From Lamellibrachia satsuma (taxonomy: Eukaryota; Annelida; Polychaeta; Sabellida; Siboglinidae), in the NCBI GenBank assembly GCA_033239005.1, contig BSQZ01000009.1:2635252-2699251 (forward strand): a DNA stretch of 64,000 nt, given 5' to 3'. This document shows, one piece after another, positions 39,201 to 51,200 of the stretch. Made by a program: the position numbers and the translations under genes. Below the pieces are notes generated by a model. It worked only from the letters and a program-made list of their open reading frames with translations, searched no databases and had not been told where the DNA came from. Each line of letters begins with the position of its first letter. Position 1 is the stretch's first letter.

Positions 39201-42200
39201 CCACCTACAACTGATTTAACCCATTAAGAATCAGATTTGTTGATGCTAAGATTTGTAGTGTGTGATTAGTTTAAGTATTAAACACTGTCAGTTTAGTGAA
39301 TGAGTTTGTACTTTTGTTGAAGTCGGTGATTTTTGATAGTTAGATCGGGTAACTTCTGGAGGTGTGAATAGCCTTATGCTATACACTTAACCAGATTTAA
39401 CAAGATTTATCATCCAAGACAAAAAACAGATGACAAATGAACAAAGAGAGTCCAACAATTCATCTATGTGTAACCTGGCATTATAAGAAATTTTTTTATT
39501 TTGTTTTAAACATACTCAAGAGTTGTGAAGGTTTGTGTTGGTTACTCATAATGGACCTAGGAGATGATTTGTGAAGGGCTGTGTTGGTTATTCATAATGG
39601 ACCTAGGAGATGAGTTGTGAAAGGCTGTGTTCAGGGTTGTTTGATTTAAATCATTTGATTTAAATCACTCCAAAAAAATAATTTATAATTTTTTTTATTT
39701 ATGATTTTTTTAATCGCTGATTTATATGAATTTAACACAAATAATTTTTTACAAGCATCGAGATCAACAAAGTTTTGTATGTTTTTAATACTAAACACAA
39801 AGTGTGCACACTTGTATTGCTGTATTGACACCAGATAGCCTGATAGTCAAATATTTTATGACACTGTGTATGTTTGAGCTATTCCCTTTCTGAATGCAGT
39901 GAAGCCACACAAATTTGTCTTCCAGAGGAAGTATCTTTTCAAGTCAGAAGCCCTGAGTTAAAGTCCACTTAGAGCTTGTGCTAGTTGTTACCAATTCAGT
40001 ATGTTGACTCAACTGTTTAATACTGTACCAGTTTGCAGTCTGGTTAGAGACCCTTAGAGTACACAGAGCCCTGGACAGGTGCTAATCCACCCTCTCAGCA
40101 AACAATAATTAGCACTGCTACAGCCAGAGACACACAGCATGCTTTCCTTTCCAAGACAGATTATGCAACTACAGCGGGTGAGACCTTGTGGACATTGTCT
40201 AATGTCTTATATATAAGCAAAAATCATGTACCCTCTGTTAAGACAAAAACCCAAATTGATTTGAATAGAACACAGAGTTTATAAATATAAACATTTATAT
40301 AAATGTCTATTTACCAGATTTAAAAAAAATCAAATAAATAAATAAAAATGTTAAAAATCCGATTTAAAAGAAAAAAAATCCGATTTGTTTGATTTTTTTT
40401 TTAAATCATGTTTTTTTCAACCCTGGCTGTGTTGGTTACTCATAATGGACCTAGGAGACGAGTTGTGAAGGGCTGCACTTGTTACTCATAATAGACCTAG
40501 GAGGTGAGTTGTGAAGGACTGTGTTGGGTTACTCAGAGTGGTCGCGGGAGATGTTGCTCGAGGCGTGGATGGATGACGCGATCGCTTGCTGTGACAAGTG
40601 TGGGGTTCAGCCGCCAGTGTCCGTGCTTGAGGAAGAGGCAGTCAGTGCCAGCAGTTGCCAAGGCGACACCATTGACAATGAATTACTGACCCCAGTTGCG
40701 AGCGTATCCAGCCAACTGGCAGACAGAGAAGTGAGTGTTCCGGTATTGATGGACAAACTTTGTCATCTTTGGAAAGAAAGCTGTTAAATTCTAAAAGGTT
40801 AGGTGGAAATGTTGGAACTTGTTAAAACAGTGAGGTTTGACACTACACAATAGGTTTTATGGGGATAGGGGGTTAGTAGCTGTTTTGTTTAGTGGCATAC
40901 ATCAGTGTATTTTTTCCCCAAAATATTACTCATACGGTGCTGACTTTGAGCACGTACAGCAGTTTTATGTTATGACGGCTGAAGTACCACCCGGCAAATG
41001 TGATGGCTGAAGTGCCACCCGGCGAATGTGACGGCTGAAGTGCCACCCGGCAAATACAAAGTTGCCAAAGTTACACACAGGTCAATGTAATTTAAAGTTT
41101 CATGTTGCAAGGGGGTGTGAAGGCGAGAGTATGAGAGGGGGTGTGATGGTGAGTGAGAGGGGGTGTGAGGGTGAGGGGGGTGTGAGGGTGAGAGGGGTTG
41201 TGAGTGTGAGAGGGGGTGTGATGGTGAGAGGGGGTGTGAGGGTGAGGGGATGTGAGGGTAAATTATAGTGGTTTTGTGTAGTGTCAAACATTGGTGTTTT
41301 GAGATCGTCTCTTAGTAATATAACATTGATATTAAAGTATTTGTTTTGTGACATTTGTTGATAATGAAATGTCTGTGGGCAGTGTATCATCTGACATTGT
41401 GACATTTGTTACAGTGTGACATATGTTGACATTGTGACACTTGTTCCAGTGTGACATCTGTTGACATTGTGACACTTGTTTCAGTGTGACATCTGTTGAC
41501 ATTGTGACACTTGTTTCAGTGTGACATCTGTTGACATTGTGACATTTGTTCCAGTGTGACATCTGTGCATGCATGGTAGCGGTGACAGAGGACCCAGTGC
41601 CCATGGCGTGTGCCCACCAGTTTTGCAGGGCTTGCTGGGAGAGGTCAGTATATCATTGAAAACAATACTACTAGTAAAGTACACTTTGGAAAAGCATTTT
41701 AGATATGGAAAAAAGTTACAACTGAAGGGCACAAAATAAATAGATGCAAAATGTTTTAAATGTAAAAAAAAGAAGTTGCCTTTATAGCTTTTGGGATTTC
41801 CCCCAATCATAATTATTAATTTAAGTATTATGATGCATTGTAGCAGTGGGTGCCTTCTTAAGGATGTAAGTGCTATAGAAGTCCTGTTATAATTATTATA
41901 ATCGTGAGAAAAGGAAAGACTTTCAGTTGTGATTCATTGCTAGATGCTGTTCTTCTTAGCAGTGAAACATTCATGTCCTGTTATTTGTTCTGTGTCTGTC
42001 TGCTACAAGATGTATGTGGCATATTACCAGTGTCTATAGCAGCCTGTGTCTTTCTGTAGGTACCTGACGGGCAAGATTCAGGACGGGGAAGCACACAGCA
42101 TCACCTGTCCAGGCTTCCAGTGCACAAAACTTGTCCCGGTGGAAGTGATAGAAACATTGGTGTCCCGCGATATCGCCAGACGATATCTTCAGTTTGATAT

Positions 42201-45200
42201 CAAGGTTAGTATCTTAAGATCTATATCTGTTTGTGTTTTAAGTATGAATGTATGGCTTGTTTTAGCCAATTGCAGAGACAAATCTTCAAATGTATGTTTT
42301 TTTTGTCAAGATATATTGAAATGTTATTGGCTAATGGTTATGTACAGTGGCAAGCCAACAAAATCCTGCTAGTTGAAGAATGTGAACTAGAATGTTTAAT
42401 AATGATAAATTATGTATACTAAGGACGTGTTGTACATAAAAACTAAAATTTTTTATTAAATTGATCTGATGTTTTTCGTTCAGTTCAGGTCAAGTTGAAT
42501 CATAACTTATTGGCTACATACTGCTAAAATATCAGCACTGTTCACCCTCTGCCATCCATATCCATGGACATAACGAACATCAGATATATGGAACAGTTCG
42601 GCCACATCCCAACATGTTCCGTATAATGAGAGTCGACTGTGTAATGAGATAGTATGGTAGTAGTACAATGTGTGTACAATAATGAGATTAGTAAGAGACT
42701 AAGGTGAAACTTCTGATGATCCTCATTCACTCTCGCAACATCTCCTTTCTCTTCAGGCATTTGTCGACAGCAACCCTTCCATTAAGTGGTGCCCCTTTCC
42801 CGGCTGTGGGAGAGCCGTTCGTCTTCCCGAATCGGACAACCCTCTCTCCCCAACTTTCCGTGGACTTAATGACATGAGTAGCACAACTGACACATCGCAT
42901 GCTGTCGACTGTGGCAGTGGTCACATGTTCTGTTGGTGAGTGGGTCATACAAACATTGTCACTTCCCTCGTTGTTGTGCCTGGTACTAATGTTATCTTAT
43001 CTCACTAGTAAGTGAAATGTAGGGCGCAGTGGCGTAGTGGTTAGAACATTGGACTCTCAATCGAGAGAACCCAGGTCTGAATCCTCTTGCTGCCAGTTTG
43101 AAACTTTGCAATTTCGTTCAAACCACATTGTCTCAATTCACTCAGCTGTAAATGAGTACCTGGCTACAAACAGTAGTGGATATGTGAACGAAGAGTCTTT
43201 GTGCAGTAATTGCAGCATTGCTGAATTCTTCCCAGAGAAGTCAAGATGGTGTTGGAATGAACAGATCTGAAGTGTAAAGTGTGTTGAACAGTCCCAAAGA
43301 CTGGATACCATGCTATATAAGAATGTACCTTGAGTACAAATGGTATATCATGTACAGGTTTCCATGAGCCAGCCAGTTGTACAGAGTGTCTGTGTGTTTC
43401 AGGGAGTGTCTGAGAGAGACCCATGAGCCAGTCAATTGTACTGAGTGTCTGTGTGTTTCAGGGAGTGTCTGAGAGAGACCCATGAGCCAGCCAGTTGTAC
43501 TGAGTGTCTGTGTGTTTCAGGGAGTGTCTGATAGAGACCCATGAGCCAGTCAATTGTACTGAGTGTCTGTGTGTTTCAGGGAGTGTCTGGGAGAGACCCA
43601 TGAGCCAGTCAATTGTACTGAGTGTCTGTGTGTTTCAGGGAGTGTCTGAGAGAGACCCATGAGCCAGCCAGTTGTACTGAGTGTCTGTGTGTTTCAGGGA
43701 GTGTCTGATAGAGACCCATGAGCCAGTCAATTGTACTGAGTGTCTGTGTGTTTCAGGGAGTGTCTGAGAGAGACCCATGAGCCAGTCAATTGTACTGAGT
43801 GTCTGTGTGTTTCAGGGAGTGTCTGGGAGAGGCCCATGAGCCAGCCAGCTGTGAACACTGGAAGAAATGGCACGCCAAGATTGCAGAAGTTAGACCAGAG
43901 GAATGTAAGTGTTTAATGATGAGTGATTCATTTCAAAAAGTTGTTCATTTTAAATTATGAATTCAGGAAAGTTATAATCTTGCCCATCAAATAAATACAA
44001 TCTCCTTACAAATTACTTATAATAAATAATATTTTTCCCATTATATCTCCTGTCTGGCCAAACACTTGTTACAAATAAAGATCTCCATAGAAGAACATCA
44101 TCCAAGTCGTGGTAGAATTAAGACTGCTGGTGCTGGATTGAACAAGTCAATAAGATGCCATTGCATTATGCTAGAAGGTAAGGAGATAATGGGAAGACAA
44201 AGATTTAACAAGATTTGCCATCCAAGCCAAAGGCCCAGATGGCAAGTGGACAAGGAAGCCATTGGCTTATCGAGAGTCCAACACTGTTCATCTACTTATA
44301 ACCCGCCCTCCTGAGATATGTGTCAACCTTGTTTTTAAACATATTCACGCTGCTAGCAGTTACACAATCTGTAGACAATTTGTTCCATTCATTTATTGTC
44401 CTCTGTGAGAACGAGTGCTTCCTGATGTCCAATCTACATTGATCCTTTACTAATTTTACCTCATGTCCTCTAGTTCTGCTATCCTTCTTGAGTGAGAAAA
44501 ACATATTTCTATCAATATTTTCATACCCATTCAATATCTTAAAAACTTCAATCTGATCTCCTCTTAACCTCCTTGTCTCTAGAGTTGTTAAACCACATTC
44601 TTTCAGGCGTTCTTCATAACTAAGGTCTCTAAGTTCTGGAATCATTTTAATTGCTCTCCTTTGTATGCGTTCAAGCGTATCTATATCCTTCTTACGATAT
44701 GGTCTCCATGCTTGTATACAGTATTCTAAATGAGGTCTAACTATAGCTTTATAAAGAGGTATAATTAACTTTTTTCCCTTGTATGTTATGTTTCTTCTAA
44801 TCAATCCAAGAATTTGATTACCCTTTGAAGCTGCAATACCACACTGCTCTGAAACTTTCATATCAGCGCTTATTGTAACTCCTAAGTCCTTTTCTTTTAC
44901 AGTAGTACCCAGAACAGTATCTCCCATTTTATAGTTTACATTCAAGTTCCCATGTCCTGTATGTAGGCATTTACATTTCCCAAAATTGAACAGCATCTGC
45001 CATTTCTCAGACCATTTCACTAATCTGTCTAGATCGTTTTGTAAATGTTGTTTATCACCATCAGTATTAACCTTTCTAAACAGTTTTGTGTCATCCGCAA
45101 ATTTCAGTACGTTACTTGTTATACTGTCGTCCAAGTCATTGATATAAATTAAGAATAATATAGGTCCTAATACTGATCCTTGAGGTACCCCACTCAAAAC

Positions 45201-48200
45201 CGATTTCCAATTTGAAACTTCTCCATCTACTACAACTCGTTGTCTTCTGTCAGTCAGCCATTGTTCTATCCAGTCAGTTATGCTATCCCCGATACCATGG
45301 GCTTTTAATTTAAGTAGCAATCTTTGATGTGGCACTTTGTCAAAAGCTTTCTGAAAATCTAAGTAGATAATATCTACTGGCGATCCCACGTCGATCCACT
45401 TAGTGATTTCTTCCAAAAAACATAACATATTTGTTAAGCATGACCTCGCTTTAAGGAATCCATGTTGAGATGAATTTAATAATTTATGCTTAACGAGGAA
45501 GTCCACCATATGGTCTTTAATTAACCTTTCTAATAATTTACAAATCACTGACGTTAAACTCACTGGTCTGTAATTCTCTGACTTATTTCTCGAACCCATT
45601 ACACAGTAGGACACAAGAAGCAGAGCTGGGACATGGATATTGTTAGCGTACAGCCAGCAGTGAAACACTCTGGTAGAAATGTTATGTGGCTTGTAGAAGG
45701 AAGCCCATTAAGTTAGTAACATCATGTGATGTTGAATAATACCAGATTCGAGTGAGTAGCACTACAAAGTAGCACTACAAAGTAGCACTACAAAGTAGCA
45801 CTACAAAATTGATCTGTTACTTTTTATACGTCATGTCTTCTGTATAGCTCAACAATTTTACAAGTCTATCTTTATTTCATTGAAAATCACAGAAAGGTTG
45901 TTGAACTCTGCAGGTAGCTGTGCCACAGATGTCTTGCTGCACGTGCACTCAACTCATTCCAATACTAATGTGTTATAATGTGTACTTGCAGTACACAGCA
46001 CCGAGGATGAGATGGAGTCTGCTGCCAACTGTCTGTGGCTGGTCAGTAACTCCAAGCCGTGTCCCAACTGTAAGTCTCCCATTCAGAAGAACGAGGGCTG
46101 CAACCACGTCAAGTGTTCGAAGGTACAGTGCTACAATCTTTCGGCATTTTCTACACTTTTATGCCGTCTTCCTCAGTAGTTTATATAATATACAGCATTG
46201 CTGTTATCATTTCCAAGTACTTTATGAAAGTTTTAGTGTACCTGAGCAGTGATATAATTTCCAGTGTATATGATGTTGTTTTCAGGGTATCTGTTATCGT
46301 ACCTAAGCAGGGTTCGCACAGATCCCTGAGTGTTCTTGAATGTTCTTGAATTTGACTTTGTGACTCAAGTACCCTTAAATGTTCTTGAATTTATGGCAGT
46401 GTCCTTGAATGTTCTCGAAAACATATTTTATGTGTTGCTAAGTGTATGCACCAACTATCAATGATTGCATGTTTTGTACTTGTGGTAAATTGCTTCAATT
46501 ATTTTTAATAAGTTTTTAATTTGTCATCAAGAATTTCCTGGAGAAGACCACTGCAAAGCTGTAATTAAATAAAAGCTGTTTGGCTGTAATTACCAGATGT
46601 TGCCATGTGTGCACATGAACCAATAAAATTACCTCTTTGTTTGATGACCTTTGGAGGCAGCTAACTAACTAACTCATTATTTCATCAGTTGAGTGCAAGC
46701 AAATTGTTAGAAAATATTTACGAAGTACAAGAAGATGAAAACACTTTTTGCGGAGACTCCAGTGCACAAAATCATTATGCCAAAGCGTTTGCATTTCGAA
46801 AAAACCCAGTAGATAAAGTTATATAATTGCAGCAGCTTCAACATTTAGGCTTAATTTATGAAAAAATTTTAATTAGGTATCCTAATCCTAGTTAATTGCC
46901 AGGCATTGCTTATTAATATTAACAAAACTAACTTCAGCCACTCGGACTCCAACCACCTATTTGAGTACAGATGAAAAATGCTTGAGTTTCTACAATATTT
47001 AAAATAAACAAATTGTTATAAGGAAAACAAAAAGGGGTCAGTGACTCCTATTAAGATAAATGTGTTGCTGTCAATTAGTTTTTCTTCCATGTGCAACTGC
47101 ATGTGCTGATAGATGTATTAGTGGCACAAACAGTCTTTTGAGTATTGGAAATAAACATTTCATATTTTAAAGTTGTTTCTGAAAGAACATTCAAACAATT
47201 CAGAAAATGTTCTAGAAAAAGTGATGTTTTTTCCTCCAAATATTCTTGAATGTTTTTTTACTTTACTTACTTTACTTGTGATAACACTTCCAGTGTATTT
47301 TATCAGTTTACCAGAAATCATTTTACAGTTTACCTGGCATCATTTCAGCTGGCTGTGAGCACAGTTCTTGTGTTCCACAAGCTCACTTCATCAGACTCCA
47401 GGAAATCTGATTTTAGCCGCATGTTATTATTTTCATGTTTATATGCACTTTCTGCATTCGCACCACAAACTCCTAAGTTAGCCCCAGAAGAGGCTGTAAG
47501 GAATATAGCAACTGAAGATTTTTGTGTACCTTTTGTCACATATTGTGTAAAAGGTGACACTACTTATGTTGAACTTCAGATTAGTTCGTAAATGTGACTT
47601 TGCCACACCTAAACATGACATTATGGTGTAAACATGGCCATTACACATATACTGTATGTTTTAGGGTAAACACTACATTGTGATGCATGTTACAGTGTAA
47701 ACATGACTTCTGCTGGGTGTGTCTGGAGGTGTGGAAGAAGCACAGTTCATCAACTGGCGGATACTTCCGCTGTAATCGCTACGAAGTTGTCAAGAAAGTT
47801 GTAGAGGTCCAAGACTCGATGAAGGCAGAGGTGGGTCAAAAACTACGTAGTTGGACAACATATGGCATCTTGGTATATTTGTAAAGTCTAATGATATGTG
47901 CTAGATATGTGCTTCCAGAAAACATGCTTTAAAGCAGCTTATTTGTAGTGATCTCTAATTAATCCATTTCCTGCTAACTACAAAGTAGTAGTTTATCCTG
48001 TTATGACAGATATGAATGATGGATGTGTTGGTATGGAATGAGTTAAAATGTGTATTTAGTATAAACAACATTTAATTTGATTACTGAAAAATTTACTGTA
48101 TTAATGTATTAACTTGAGGGTGTCCTTCACATACTAAATAATTGCTACAACATGTAACATTTAACAGATTTTACAAGTTCTGCTACAAGTTTGATTTGTT

Positions 48201-51200
48201 CATCAGGCCGAAGAAAGAAACAAGAGATTACAGGAGCTGAATCGGTTTGTGCACTACTACACAAGGTTCAAGAACCATGAGAATAGTTACAAGGTGGGCT
48301 TACCACAAAGTCGGCAGAGACCCCTGATTGGCAGGGAGGAGAGTAAATCATTGTCATTTTCATGCGACTGTTTATATTTGTTTGATCTGTCATCAGATGA
48401 TATACATTAGGTGTCTGCTCGTACAATTAATAGAAACAGTTTTATTTTTGCCAAAAAAGTTATTTATTGTCAGATACTGTATCGTACTAAAGTTCTTATA
48501 AAGGTGTCAGTTGGCAGAACCACTAACATAATAAAAATAATGATTGTAGGAAGTTTTTATCATCAGGTGCAGTTGAACATTAAGTGATATAAAATGGCTT
48601 GTACATTTGAAAAATTATACAATCTGAAAAATGACAACACGGTTCAAAATAGTAAATAACAAGATATTACTCAAAGTGATAAATCCTGTTAGTGAAGGTT
48701 TGTTTTATTTCCTAAGCTGTCATAGTTCAACTATGAAAGACATAGACACGGACGTCTGAAAACAGACACATCTCTCAAGGCCATATTCATAGTTCATTTC
48801 TCAGAGAACGCACACAATATGCACCCTCTTCAAATATCTCTTCAAGTAATCTCATTTCTTGATACAACACCTAACACTTTTTTATTAAATTCTGCATGGT
48901 GATAGTTGACTGTATATGTGGTTTGTGATCATTTTCTGATTAGTACCACTTTCTGCCACCAGCTGGAGCTGCCGCTGCTGAGCACAGCAAAAGAGAAAAT
49001 GATGGTTCTGGCTCGGGCTGTCAGCGATCCTGACACAGCCAACGCAGAGACAAAGTTTGTTGAGGACACAGTGCACCAGCTGCTGAAGGCACGACGTGTT
49101 CTCAAGTGTAGCTACGTCTACGGCTACTACCTCAGCGACAGCGGATATAAGAAGCACATCTTTGAATTCATGCAGGTCTCGTCCTTCCTACGTTTGTGTG
49201 TCTCATTACAAGGAGATATTTGTTGTTTCTTTCTTATATGATATATATATATATATATATAAACTTTGTTTTATAGTATAAACTATATTTATTCGAACAT
49301 TTTGACTGCCCAGATATGTTCTATTGAAACATATTTTTATAAATATAATTTGACTCTTATCTGTTTATGAATATTGACCTTGTCATTCACCATGCAGTGT
49401 AAATAGCGGCCGATCAGTCAAGATTGCTCTCAGGCACCTTACATACGTGTAATCATATTAAAATATTATTAATAATGTTCAAGTCGAAACATTAAAATTG
49501 AAAGGATAAAGGTCGAATTGTATTAAACAATTGTGGTTTTAGAATAGATATGTAAACATGTATTTTATACTATATAATATAATTTTTATGATAAAAACGA
49601 TCAGATTTTGTACCTTTAAACACTTGAGAAAGTCCACCAGAGGGTCAGTGGTTGAGAAAGTCCACCAGAGGGTCAGTGGTTGAGAAAGTCCACCAGAGGG
49701 TCAGTGGTTGAGAAAGTCCACCAGAGGGTCAGTGGTTGAGAAAGTCCACCAGAGGGTCAGTGGTTGAGAAAGTCCACCAGAGGGTCAGTGGTTGAGAAAG
49801 TCCACCAGAGGGTCAGTGGTTGAGAAAGTCCACCAGAGGGTCAGTGGTTGAGAAAGTCCACCAGAGGGTCAGTGGTTGAGAAAGTCCACCAGAGGGTCAG
49901 TGGTTGAGAAAGTCCACCAGAGGGTCAGTGGTTGAGAAAGTCCACCAGAGGGTCAGTGGTTGAGAAAGTCCACCAGAGGGTCAGTGGTTGAGAAAGTCCA
50001 CCAGAGGGTCAGTGGTTGAGAAAGTCCACCAGAGGGTCAGTGGTTGAGAAAGTCCACCAGAGGGTCAGTGGTTGAGAAAGTCCACCAGAGGGTCAGTGGT
50101 TGAGAAAGTCCACCAGAGGGTCAGTGGTTGAGAAAGTCCACCAGAGGGTCAGTGGTTGAGAAAGTCCACCAGAGGGTCAGTGGTTGAGAAAGTCCACCAG
50201 AGGGTCAGTGGTTGTTAGTAAATCCAGTAGTAAAATGTAAAGCAAGTTTGGAGGCTTAAGGCTGGTTTTCCACGAATGATTAATTATCTGATTGGTCAGC
50301 CTACACCGTATGGTGTGATATTGTGGTGCAAGACTCAATCATGTAAGCACCCTCCTGAGACTGATTACTGAGGGTTATTTGTGGATGATGTTTGTGGAAT
50401 TGGGACTGGTCCCAACTTCAGCAATTGTTGCCAACGATTCTGAAGCAGCGGCCAGTCAGCTGACATTGACATTTCATCAAAGCTCAAGTCGGGAATGGCC
50501 TGAGTCAATATCTAAGTCACGGTGTCTAGACTAATTGTGGCATAAATTGCTTGTGTATACCGGCCTGTATATTGTGTTTACAGACCGAGCTGGAGGAATG
50601 TACAGAGGTGTTGTCAGAGATGGTGGCGCGACCGTATCTGCGCACGCCACGCAGTCGCATCATCCAGACAGCACACACAGTGCAACGCAAGCGCCACGAG
50701 TTTGTGGCCGCCATCGCCAAGGGGCTAATACCCCCTGACACATCGCCTTCTCTCCGCAAGAAGAGGAAGCAGTTCACTGTCGAACTCGATGTAAGTCAAC
50801 ATCTATGTCAAGATTAACACCAGTCTGTGTTGTGATGGTTGCTACAGTGGATGAGAAGTCCCAGGTTGTGTTGTTGCGGTAGCTTAGTGGGTACTGCCTG
50901 GTATATGATGGTGCTCAGGAAAAGGTCGACCTGCCACATTATATAGATTTCCCATATCCAGTATGCAGGGTTGGCATGTAATGAAGTAAAAGTACTTTGT
51001 TACAATACATGAGTAGTTATTTCAAGTAAATGGCATGTAACAAAGTAGAATTTTGAGTAAATACTTTTACTTGTAACGAAGTAGTTTTATCTAAAGTAAC
51101 GCGACTTTTCACTCCGTTACTTTTATTTACTTCGCAGTATATTTTTGTTACTTTTTTGGCAAAACCGCTGCTGCCGGCGGTGGCGCTCCACCGTCAACGA

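Noticed and set aside
43022..43100. tRNA gene
   Set aside because: It has A and B box-like sequences but no full cloverleaf, and it is the head of a repeated SINE also found at 61597.
49628..50213. Possible CRISPR array
   Set aside because: The 28-bp units are contiguous with no spacers, and the array lies in an intron of an animal gene.
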